Origin: Callipepla californica brunnescens
Taxonomy: Eukaryota; Chordata; Aves; Galliformes; Odontophoridae
Direction: 5' to 3'
DNA length: 64,000 nt
NCBI GenBank assembly: GCA_023055505.1
Contig: JALIRH010000010.1
Location: 4,403,501-4,467,500, forward strand
The notes beneath the pieces were generated by a model. That model had not been told where the DNA came from. It did no database searches and worked only from the letters and a program-made list of their open reading frames with translations. The first letter of the stretch is position 1, and the number at the start of each line of letters is the position of its first letter. Below, piece by piece: positions 42,239 to 64,000 of the stretch. The position numbers and the translations under genes were made by a program.

Positions 42239-45200
42239 AGTGAAGATAAAAGCATGTCACCTTAGTACACTTTTAGTTACTGCCTGCCATTATATCTCAT
42301 TAGCAGGCTCGGCAAACAAAACAAAAAATAACCTCCTCCACACCTGGAAGACAAACCTATTGTTCACTATACTTGTTAAGAAAACAAAACAAAAAGACCT
42401 TATCACCACAAACAAACTAACTTGTGAAAGAGGAAACATGAAACAACTTTCCTGCCCTGTTTGTGCTCAAAACCTTCTCCACTGGGATGACACTGATTAT
42501 AGTAAAAAAGGCACAGAGTTAAAATTTTGTAAAAGAAATGATTAGAAGTCAAAATCAGGTGTCTACTGATAGGAGACTGTACAAGATTACTTCTAATGTC
42601 TTCAAAGTTTTCACATCAAGGAAGAGATTAATATCCAGTGTTTCTCATTTTTTTTTCCTTCCAAGAGGTGGTCACTTTCTATAGGATAGCAACAATCACC
42701 TTATTTACATAAGCATGTAAGACAGTCTCACAGCAACAGAACATCACAATCCTACAGATACCTAAACTGGTTTTAATTTATAGAATCTGTAATCCAAAAT
42801 TATAGCAGGTAGTATATTGTATAATGACAGACTGATCTGCTGCTGTTGCTGCTACATGTTTGCACTTCCATGGTTTTAGATACAGATGCAAGGAAGGGAT
42901 ATAGGAGTTCAAGGCGCAGAAGGGCTATCCCTCAGAAGGTGAACCAGTTCTAAAATCAATAACAGTAACGTTGTTACATTCCCTGGCAAACCTATCAAGG
43001 AATGTGGCAACCAAATGTAGCACCAAGCCATTTCTGCTCACCTGCCTTCCATAGTCTTCCATATCAGAACACAGATTTTACAATGGGAGGTTCAAATCTG
43101 CTGCCCTATGCAAGTTTCCTGAAATTTAAGTATCTGTCTTGTCTTCTGAAACAACCACTCCAATACAGCACTCTTACACATCTAATACAAGAAGAGAAAA
43201 AAATAGTTCTTTAAATACATAAGAAATTATTTTGAATTTGAAAAATAAAATCTGAAATATTCTGAAAAGCCTTCTGGAAGACAGAATAGAGAAGGACTGA
43301 ACCCTGTTACTTGTCCTCCTTCAAGCGAGTAATAAAAATTGGTGTACTCATTCACTCTTGAATCTTCCGATGTTCCTTCCTGCTACACAAAAACACAGAC
43401 ATAACTGTCTGGACACAAGTATCTAATGCTTAGTACCACCATTTTGGCATATCATCATCTTCCTGTAGAAATAACCAGTCTGTTTTACTCTTAAAGTAAC
43501 TCTCAGTCTTTGGTCCTCCTCTTAGGTGAACAGCTGCACAGGAGATGCGGCAGCCCCCAAACCAGCAGTTGAGCAGCAGGGATACAGTTGGCACATGCAA
43601 AAAACTGTGTCTATCTTCACCCAAACCATGCTTGGGAGGAAGGCAAAACAGTTCTGTTTTTATTCTTATTTCAATGGCAGCTGTTGGAAAGCTGCTCAGC
43701 AGTTTGGAATGTCGCACAGTCCCTTTGGAGCTGGATTAGATGAAGAAAGCCAAAAGCACTAAGCAGATAGCTGTGTAACCATGGAGTAAAACTTATTACA
43801 TATTTATAAAAATCTATATTGTCTGACATATAGAGCTCACTGTCAAGCCATGCAAGGGGGCTCTGAACTATTTGTTTTAGAACTCATATAGTCTACTTTC
43901 ACTAAGAAACTGTGTAAGCTAGATATTGGTAAAAACAACTCTAAAAATAAATCTGCCAGTCCTACTGGAGGTGAAGCTGCAATTTTTGCGAGCCAACATA
44001 AATAATGATTTTTCATTCTACTTAAAGTTCAGGGAAAATGTTTGCCAAATAGAAAAACAAAACAAAACAAAACAAAAACTGATGGGAACGGAAAATACTT
44101 TCATGCTGAAAGAGGATATTATAAACAATGGAGACTCAAAGTCAAAACTCTCGTTATCCTTTTTAAAGGAACTTTCAAAAATTTGTGCAAGAATTGTATG
44201 ACCTTTAATAACCTTATTATTACTGCAAGTACTTTGTCATCTCACATCTATACAATTATTTCTTTAAGAAATAACAGTGCAACTGACTCACCCCATGCAT
44301 ACACATTTATCTGAGAATTTATTCTGTCCCGATGGCTTTAATTTTCAGCTCTTTTAGCAGTGTTTTTTCAACTCAGGCCTATTTTTATTTCTGGAGTTAT
44401 TCCAGAAGTTCAGAAGAGAGAAGTTCAAGGAAGAAACAATGTGCAGATAAGCAAACTTGATGATTCTCAGCTTCTATGCACAGAAAATTGTAAGAAAAAC
44501 AAACAAACAAACAAACAAAAAAAAACACCAGGAAACCATAAGTGCTTTAAATACATGTACTCAAATTACTTTTTGACATTTCTTGTTACTACTCTTCAGA
44601 TAAGAGGGCTCTCTGAAGATCCTTGTTATAGATGGAGCAGTTTACTTCCTGAGATCAGACTTAGATAACACCCTAGGGTTAATGTACACAGCAACACATG
44701 ATATCATAGAAATAAATCATTACTGCTCACCTGCAGCCCAGATGGTTTGAAAACACATTAACTACAGTAACATTCTCTACACAAAGTGCCGCAGGAGGGA
44801 GCATTTCAGCCTGCTAGACTGTGAGTTGCATGTACCAGCTGAGAAGCCAGGATACGTTTTCAAATGCCTTCCATCAGGGGCACCTATGTTAAGCTGTCAC
44901 AAAAGAAACAGCCAACTATCACATGTCAGACACATCTAACTTTAGGATGGATCCAACTATGATTTAAGATGTTCCAAAAGTGCTAGAGAACAAAATTTGC
45001 TCTGTTTATCAAGTAGCAAACAACAAACTAGCTGTACATCACTTGCAGAATTTGTTAATCGAAGCATGAAAAAATAGCTTAAAAACCCTGGACTTTTCAA
45101 AGGAGAACATGCACTTGTTTAAGTAACGTGATCTGAAACCCAGTAATACGTTTTCATCTGGTTGTAATGTATAAGAAACAGTTTAACTTCCTTCAAGTGG

Positions 45201-45556
45201 GTTAAGTTATCCATAAGCTGACTTAGAAAACTATAAAGACATTACATTCTACTGTCCTATTTTACCAATTGTTATTTTTTCTAGGATAGAAAACAACTAA
45301 AGAACTATAGGAAAAAAAAGTAAAAATCTTCCACATGTATCAACAACTAGAAAATTGAATGAATACAACAAGCAGTAAATTCTCAGCTTTCCTAAGAGTA
45401 CAGCAAGAATCTGGTCTCACGACCAAATTACTGAATATATTTATTCATAATCTGCAGATGAGAAAACCATGTGAAGAGCAAGTATTTGCCGACACGAGGG
45501 CTATTCTGCTTATCTTGGGGTTTAGATATTTTTTTAATTCTTTTTTGTTCTTTTAG

Positions 45557-45721
45557 AAGTCTGAGATGTCAGAGAGAATATGGGAAAAAGAAGAACAAAT
45601 AAGGGATGTTGCAGCATGCACAGGTGCAAGTCAGTGCAGTCCAGAAAAACAGACTGAAGTACCATTACAAGAAATCAACTTCAAGCAGGACACTTTTTGC
45701 AGGGTCACGTGCTTCTACTGA
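45557..45721 (+). other. Unassigned open stretch after a strong splice acceptor
   Basis: Acceptor ttcttttttgttcttttag|AAG, then an open frame reading KSEMSERIWEKEEQIRDVAA and later PEKQTEVPLQEINFKQD to TGA at 45719-45721. Acidic and hydrophilic. A distant similarity to the ICA1L segment SKISEDNKDEQI is possible, but weak. Confidence 0.2.
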
Positions 45722-47389
45722 AGAGAAAGACATTAGCATCTCTCAGGAGGAAGCAGTGGGAAGGGTGGGAATGCCAATCACAGAGCACACATGCACACGT
45801 CTTCACATTCAGAAAGTAGATAATATCAAGTCACACATAAAGATATTTTCACTGTGAAGAAATATAAGGAAAAACCTTAAATACATCAGAGAAGAACACA
45901 GAATACACTTCTACATTTTTCAGAGTTAAACAGTCTTTCAATCTCACTTCTAAGTGAAGTTTACCTTCTTAGATGAATATAATACACTTGCCTCTATGTT
46001 TGCATAACAGTTTTCTACAGTATAGGAGTCTGGACACCATACACACAAGAAACTGTATTCAGAGCCTGAAGCCTAAGTGAAGAGAACAAAGTTACCTTTC
46101 CCTCTAGACTGTATTTTCATATTGGGGATAAATTATTCTATATAGCAATATAGATCAAGAGTTAAGGTCATACTGCACTGCAATGGGGACAGTCTTATTC
46201 CTAATCATGTAGTTAAAAATTAAAAAAAAAAAAAAAAAAAAAAGGAATTGAATAAATATAAGGAACGCAGGGTATACTGCAAACTTAAAGAGGCATTTTC
46301 TCTGGCTTCCTACCTTTACAGTCTACTGAAAATTTCAGGAGTATCGACAAAACATCGTAAGTCCACAACTAATTTTACCTCAGTGGCTGGCCCTTATATG
46401 AGCCCAGGGGTTTCACTTGCATTCACCTCTTCTGGCCAGGTGGGGAGCACAGATGCAATTTTCCTGTGCTCCCTGGGCCACACCCCTTCACAAGGTGCTC
46501 AATCACATCCTCAAGCCCGGAGCTACCTGACTGCCTTACATCCATATTCCATATGCACCCAAACTCAAATGTAGGAATTAACAAAAGAGTTCTGCTTTCC
46601 TTGCAGTAATTACTTTTTATTCTAATACTGATTTTTTTTCACCTTTTCTGTAAAAGCAATGTTACCACAGCATTAAAGCATTATTCATTACAGACACGTT
46701 CCTGTATCAAAACAAGCACCAGTCACAAGGCAGTGTTCAAGGACTCCCTCAAGCACAAGTACAGGAAACAGGGATCAGTAAATGGAAAATGTAGGAGGCA
46801 GCAAATAAGGTTTGTTTAGCACAAGTAAATACTGGGAAAAGCGTACACACGGTGGCAATGAATCCATCCTATTTCAAGTGTGGGAGAATATAACCTGAAT
46901 TATTTCCTCCAGCATATTCTGTGATTAAGTTTACCCTGCATAGCACTGGACTTCATTCATGTATGGCTGCTCAGCAGTGCTTCTGTAAATACCCTATACA
47001 AAAGAAATATGTTGTTAAAGAGTAGCAACTTGCAAAAGAAGATACAACATAAAGCAAAATAACAAGGGAATAGGACAAAACAAAAGCAGTCTTTGTAATT
47101 TCTATACTAATTTCGCTCTAACTCTAAAGGAAACCAGAGATACCTGAGGAACTCTCACAGTAAATGTTCTGCCTGGTTCTCTCATTATGTAAAGAATGAA
47201 AATGAACAGCTATTTAACTGAGGAACAAAACTTCTTACAATGAAAATAGGTGTCGTCGCTGCTCACCATGCAGAGTTACCCCTTTTGTTTTCATAGATTA
47301 TCTTCATTTCTTCTTAACATGTCTCAAGTTTACCTGTATGCAATTTATGGTTTGAAAAGAATTTAAAGTGAAAGACCGATAGCGCATAT

Positions 47390-50300
47390 TTTATTTAAAC
47401 AGCTACTACACTCAGAGTAAATTTTGATGCAAATCTTCAAGTTGCCAAAGCACACAAAACTTCACTACTTAAAACAAATACAAAATTAGCCATGACTTTT
47501 TATTTTAGGCAAAAAATAAAAATAAAAATCCCAAAAACATTCCACTATTGCAGTTTGTAAAAATTTTTACTGTTTCTAGTGGAAACAGTTCACAATTCAG
47601 TACTCAAGATTTAAAACAACATTGTGCAAAGTAGTACTGGCATAACTACACATAGCAAAGACTAGTGTAAATCAAGAATTCCATTGAAATGACTAGAGCC
47701 GCTCCAGTTTTACACCAGTGTACATCATTTCAGAATAGGCCTTTTATGCATAACATCTCTGGAATTCCTCTTGCTTACAAAAATATCCTTACATGCAACA
47801 AGTAACTGATCTGTACAACATAAACAAGACCTCCACAAGTTTATCACAGTGTAACAGAGAAAAACACATCAGCCAATTTCATACAAAGACCAATCTAATG
47901 GCAGTTTTGGACAGCCCTTAACTGTTAACCTCAAACATTGCACATTTCAATAAATGAAAGATAATAAAGAATAAAGCCAAGCAGTATTCTTCTTTGACTA
48001 TTAATCCATTGAAAATTAGGGTGGATGAGTCCAGAGAGGGTTGTTTTGTTTCTGCTTTTCAACCTAGTAGATTTTCCATAGAGTTCTATCAGAAAAAATC
48101 CATATAAGAAACTTGAAGTGTTTTCAGGCCAAGTCCTGTTCTGCAATTCAGATAGACTTGTCAACACTACAAAAGTCTCCACAGTCAAATACAAATCCCA
48201 GTGAAGAACTTTTAAGCAAAGATCATACCTAAGTACTTACTGATGACATGCAATGAATCAAGAAAATAATGAAGAGGACACCATTTACAGCTGGAGCATT
48301 CAGAAAGACTGTTTCAGTCCAGTTGATAACGTGGGACTGGCATTTCACCAAATACTCATGAATAGTTAGCATTCTTTCCCAACGTAACAAGTAACATAGG
48401 AGAGTCAAAACAATGCACCTAAATCATCCTTTGTATAAATTCAAGTTCAGTAGCAGGACTGACTCCCAGTGTTGTTGAACACTCTCAAATTCATGTCAAG
48501 AAAGTGTACAGGTACATCTTGCAATGAACAGTCATTTTGTTTCCCTAAATATTCAGGTTAAGGAAAACAATTTCATATGAACACCTCAATCATAAAGAAA
48601 TCAATTCTCCACAGTACTTTTCATCCCCCAGTTTAAGGGAAGATGAACTTCCTATTACTTCTCTAAGAGCTAAACTTTTTGTTTAAATACATCAACTTGC
48701 TTGAGTCTAAGTCACCACAACATCATTAGGCTCTGACATTTGATGAAGGGCACTTTAACTACAGAATCACATGGAGGTAAGCACAGTCCCAACATTCTCA
48801 AGTGTTTGGATGCTTGTATAGCAAAGGACCTTTTTTGCAGGTTATATTAACGTTATATTAATTTCAAGAGAACAAGAACAATAAACAAGCTTTGCTTTGA
48901 AGATATTCATATTCAAATGATGTATCAGTTCTGTATGAGTAAAGTTCTGAAAAATCTGTCCATAGAAAAAGATTCTCTAAAATACCAAATCACAGTTCAC
49001 AGAGGCAGGCCTATGCAGACTGTGTGCATACACAGTGAGACAATGGAAATTAAAATATCTAAGAAGTCACCCAGCAGCAATGATCTTTGTAACTACAAAC
49101 TACTGGTGTCTAAGAGTTCGCCTCACTCCCCTTGCAGTTTCATGGAGAAGCTGACAGACATTCCCACATGAAAACAGATTTCCCTAGCAGTGAATTACTG
49201 TAAAGACATTTCAGAGATGGTGAAGAGAGAACAGATCATGTTTCAGCAAGAAATTACTACCATACCACTGAATAAACTCAATAAACAAAAAGAAGTTAGG
49301 CCTGAGGCAGAGGAAAAGTTAATGGATATGACTTTTTTTTGCATTTTCACCCGCTCATACTGTTCTTAAAGTTGCATGCTCCTTGTTTCAAAAGTTATCT
49401 TAGTAACAGCTAACTCTGAGTATCAAGATCAGAAGTAGTAAGCTTTTTATATGGTAGAATGATGAATTTTCAAAGATATCTGCCAGCAAGTTTATGTTAA
49501 CACTGAAAACATTTTCGTGTATTACAGAAAATAAAATGATGCAAGTACCTATTTTTAGAAGCTTTTTTCTTCTCAAAAGGCTTAGGCTTCAGTGTTCTTA
49601 AAAAATTTTAAGCTCTCAATTTCAGTAAATTGCATCTTAGAATAAACAAAAGAAAACAGCCCTGAGAGTAAACATACTTTTAAAGAGCTGATTCACGTAA
49701 AATAGCAAATGCAGCAAACACTTACTTCCATAGTATGCTATATTTAACTTGCAATCCCTTTTCTCTCTCTCAGGATATGCATATGCAATCAAGAATTTCC
49801 TTCCAAGCTCTATGTATTCAGTCTATTTTTTATTATTTTGTTATTATTTTTACTTTTCCATGTACTTAAGTTTGTTGCTACGTGATAATGGAACCAAGAA
49901 AAGAATGAATAGGTAAACCACGTCACGGTTTAACAAGAAGTCCTCTTCCTCATGCCTCAGATTTCTGAAATAAAGAGTCCAACAGTCATAGCTGCCAGCA
50001 CAGGCTTCCACTAAAACAACTTCCTTGTGAATTATGTGAAATTTACAACTGGAGGAATGCTATTTAGTCTATCTCAAAAGATCAACTGTCAGTGTTACTG
50101 AACACTGCTGTCAGCCTTCAAGCTGAGCAAGAAGTGTAAAATATCAAGAAAACAGTATCAATTGTGTCAAGTTGTACGTAAAAATAGACCTTTTATCTAT
50201 TTAAGCTACAAAGTAGGTAATCAAGGAACTGACTGGGTCTATGCATAGTTAGGATTTGCAGAATGCCAAAGAACTTGAAATCTTTCAGTATAACTGTGCT

Positions 50301-53300
50301 TGAGCGATACATTAACCCCCCATAAAACTGAGTATCTCAACTCTATACATAAATGAGTTCTGTTCTTTTTTTGTTTTTTGTTTGTTTGTTTTTTTAAGTT
50401 ATATATGCTCTCAAAACTATTTTTAAAGTGTTTTAAATACTTTACCTTGCAGCTCTGTTATGGCACAAGACAGCGCATTGGAAGTTTAAGGCTAAGTTTT
50501 AAATGCATACTCGTAAAAGCTGGTCTTGGAACAAGAGCTGTTATATTTTCTTAATTCTGAGTCCTTAGTGTGGATTCACATTAAAGCAGAGCTGCCACAG
50601 CAATGAATAGTCCTGTATATTAAAAAAAATAATAATTGAACATTGTCCTGAATCCAATTTGTTTTGATAAAAAGCAAATTCCTCATACATTTCTATTTGT
50701 ATTTTTAACAGATCAGCTCAGCAGTTTACAGAGTACACAGTCCAATAATATACAATGTGAGCTACTGCAGAGATGTTTGAGTACTACAACAAGAGAGAAA
50801 AAGTTCCAGGTTAAGAAAGCTCACTGCTATTTGAGAGAAACACTTTGTGATTAAAACAAACATCAGAATGCAGTTTTGGTTAAATCAGTTAAGTCTCAAG
50901 GCCATAATAAAGGCTATTTGTTAACTTTAGCCCTTCAGTTCTTAACCAAAGTTAAGATCTCCTGATAAAGCACTATGTATTTTGGCATTGATGGAGAAGC
51001 TCTCTACATGCTACTGCTACAGAAAAAGTAGATTTACAAGAACTTCCTTCACCTGAACGGTCCCATCTGTCATGAATCCAGTCGTACCAGCTTTAAACAA
51101 CCTATCTACAACAGCATATACTAGTCTTCAAATTTCACTGGAACTATTTCAGAAGACAATGATTAATACCACAAAGCCTTATTAACTGATCATATTACAC
51201 AAATTTGGTGCACAAAGTCCTCTCCTCTCCAGCAACTTATTCAGTGTAAATCTGAGCTGCCACTCAAAAACAGAGCTCTTTAGTCCCATCTGCACGATCC
51301 TATCTATTTTGATGGGAAGAAAAATGGCATATTAAATTATGTTCATTTGCTAACTTAACAGATCTAGTATTTTCACACTTCCTGGAACATTTTCCATTTG
51401 CTGAACTTCTACATAATGTTTTAAAGAGGGCTCAACACACACTCTAAGTGCAGGACTTGTGTAGGCCACTGTGATTTACACTTACCTGCTCAGTAAAGTT
51501 TATTGCTATCAGACAGTTATTTACATTAAATTTAGAGGAATAGTAAGCGTGCATCAGAACTATGACTATTATCTGTAAAGGTATGAAGATTATTTTTTCC
51601 CTTAGTGAAATGTCTGCAACCAAATTCAGCATATAAAGCAACGAGCAATGTTGGTATATTTACAGTACAATATTTGGACAGATTTAATTAGGGAGAGATC
51701 TAAGACTGCAACTCAGACATGGAAGCAAAGCATGTGCAAGTCAGTAGGAAGGGCTCACGCTTAGCAGACCAATATTCAGACCCACAAAATATCCACAATT
51801 AAATTAATTTGAAATTACTGAATTAACCTCTGTAAAAGAGGCTAAAAGGCAAACATTTTATAGGATATGACATGACATTGGCATTCAAGTCACAGCAGGT
51901 TTTTTTGCACATATCTATATGTATTTACTCAAACACATAACGGACTGTAGGAACACAAGAGAAACCTCACTGAAGTTCCTGAACAGCTTCCATTTGAAAT
52001 GGCTCCTTCCCTTATAACTTCAAAGGAACCATAAACTGCTGCATATGAGGACAGAAAAAGCATCAAAAAATCACGTTTTACACACCAGCTTAAGTTGCTA
52101 GTCAAAAGGAAGAACATATCTGCTGCAGTAAACTGCTGTGTAACAAATACCATGGCTGACAAATACCACAGCTGACAAGCCATCACCTACAACGTACACA
52201 GAAAACACCGCTATGACAAAAAGAGAGGAAATCATGCACAGGTATTTCAGTATCACATGGCCAGGGTCTATAATACAATGAAGAGTCACATCAGAACAAA
52301 TTTTTGCCAAGAGTGATTAACAATTCATGCTGAGTAACTCTGTAAGTAACCAAGCAAACCTATAAAAGGTTTAAGTGGCATATTTTCTGGAATAACAAGG
52401 AACCAGAGCATAACATGTTTTTTCCCCACTCCCATACAAAAATTCCGTGCACAAATGGAACATTACTAGGACAAATGCTTTAAAATGCAATTCTCCAGCC
52501 AATAAGCCAACACTGACAGCAGCTGGGTGAAGGAAGGAGTTTTAAGAATGCGACTTACTCGAAGCACATACTTATAATATAAAAGAAAAATACACTATGT
52601 ATTAACACTGCTTTCTGGATATTCTACTGTTTTAAAATTTTTCAAACACATTAACTTGTCTTACGTAGGGCTGAGGCTGATCACGAAGGTCACATAATTT
52701 GAGATTGCTTAAATACTTCAGCAATCTTTTGGTCCCAGCAGCTGTAAAACAGTGAAGTAAAAAGAATCTTATCTTTTCTACAGTAAAAAAGAAAAGAAAA
52801 AAAAATGGGGGGGGGAGGGGAGGGAATATGGGAACATTATCACCAGAAAAGTATCTTTTAAACACTACCCACTACACATCATAAAAGGCAAGTTTCTGTT
52901 ATAAAATGCATGTTTTCATACAAAAGACATCTTGCAAAACCACTTGATTGCCTGTCTCCTTCACAGGTTACAGTGGTAACGTGGGGTTGGCTGGTTGGTC
53001 TTGGTATTTTTCTTTTAGTGGGAAAAAAAAAAACAGTCAAAGGACACACAGTATCACAATTGGTCCTGTAAATGGCAGAGGATTACAACAGTCTTAGTTT
53101 TCACCAGTATTAAAAATAAAATAAAATCAGGTGGTAAATGGAACTGAAGTCTTCATAAGCAGGAAGTGCAATAAAGCATCAGCTGCTGCATCATCCTGAA
53201 TTTCTCAACGTGGTACCAAACTGTCAATTATACAAACAGTTCAATTATGACAGTGCCATATGTTGTTAAAACAATGCAAATAGTGTGATCAGAAAGATCC

Positions 53301-53359
53301 AGTCAACTGATTCCAATTTTTCCCCAGTAGTCGCCCAGAAAATGTCAAGACAGTAGGAT
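47390..53359 (-). other. FAM117B: Probable long 3' untranslated region of FAM117B
   Basis: About 6 kb of AT-rich sequence after the FAM117B stop codon, without coding exons on either strand and with no CR1 recognised. Human FAM117B mRNA also has a 3' UTR of several kb. Minus-strand AATAAA hexamers at 47499-47504 and 47390-47395 are candidate ends. The limit is inferred. Confidence 0.4.
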
Positions 53360-63892
<10,533 letters not shown>

Positions 63893-64000
63893 CTGCAGCA
63901 AGAAGATTACAGGATTATTTTTACATGTTTTTATACATAATTTCTATTTTCTGGAAGAATATACAGAGAAAAATTACAAGAGAGAACAGTGTTAATATTT

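Larger units (their letters stand above)
40840..47380. other. Gene-free stretch, expected place of the missing ICA1L 3' exons
   Basis: AT-rich sequence with poly(T) at 40845-40864 and poly(A) at 46222-46243. Two open stretches follow strong acceptors (41966 and 45557) but match no family with confidence. A GC-richer patch lies at about 46,380-46,530, of unknown nature. No conserved AH-domain motif such as RMEQ-RTEYRGALLWMKDV was found by eye on the plus strand. Confidence 0.5.

Noticed and set aside
43526..43762. Overlapping open frames on both strands after CCTCCTCTTAG
   Set aside because: No family similarity, no order-consistent ICA1L match and no donor. Treated as chance.
44388..44500. 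Plus-strand segment reading VQKREVQGRNNVQ, faintly like the ICA1L KFRKVQMQVRNSK region
   Set aside because: Similarity is short, needs frame changes and occurs in purine-rich DNA. Not strong enough to call a fourth remnant.

Overview
This is nuclear DNA from a vertebrate, almost certainly a bird. Coding sequence lies in short exons with GT-AG introns, one GC/CpG-rich island sits in an AT-rich background, and the recognisable interspersed repeats are CR1 LINE fragments whose 3' tip reads ATTCTATGA, typical of bird genomes. The gene order CARF - WDR12 - (ICA1L) - FAM117B is the mirror image of the human 2q33 segment. The species cannot be told from the sequence alone.

Layout. (1) About 0.9-26.5 kb, minus strand: CARF, calcium-responsive transcription factor, complete. 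I resolved 14 coding exons; their lengths and phases chain without a break to 724 codons plus stop, against 725 residues in human. (2) 26.25-27.3 kb: a CpG island that serves as a shared divergent promoter. (3) 26.8-34.25 kb, plus strand: WDR12, complete, 13 coding exons giving 423 residues, the same length as the human protein, with a good polyadenylation signal at 34,247. (4) 34.3-47.4 kb: no intact gene. On the plus strand, where ICA1L lies in other vertebrates, I find decayed ICA1L exons: one with a stop codon, a frameshift and a mutated splice donor, one still open, and one weak trace. (5) 47.4-64 kb, minus strand: the 3' part of FAM117B, six coding exons (337 codons plus stop). Its 5' exons lie beyond the right edge, and a long AT-rich 3' untranslated region probably runs from 53.36 down to about 47.4 kb.

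Functions. CARF is a nuclear transcription factor. WDR12 is part of the PES1-BOP1-WDR12 complex in 60S ribosome assembly. FAM117B is a poorly understood, mostly disordered protein related to GLCCI1. They do not form a pathway; their adjacency is conserved synteny.

Main discovery: an apparent unitary pseudogene of ICA1L in its ancestral slot. Smaller observations are a perfect-Kozak in-frame ATG 32 codons upstream of the conserved WDR12 start, two upstream ATGs before CARF, a nested hairpin duplication in WDR12 intron 11, and a CR1 fragment within about 40 bases of a CARF splice donor. No mobile element with coding capacity, tRNA, rRNA or CRISPR array was seen.
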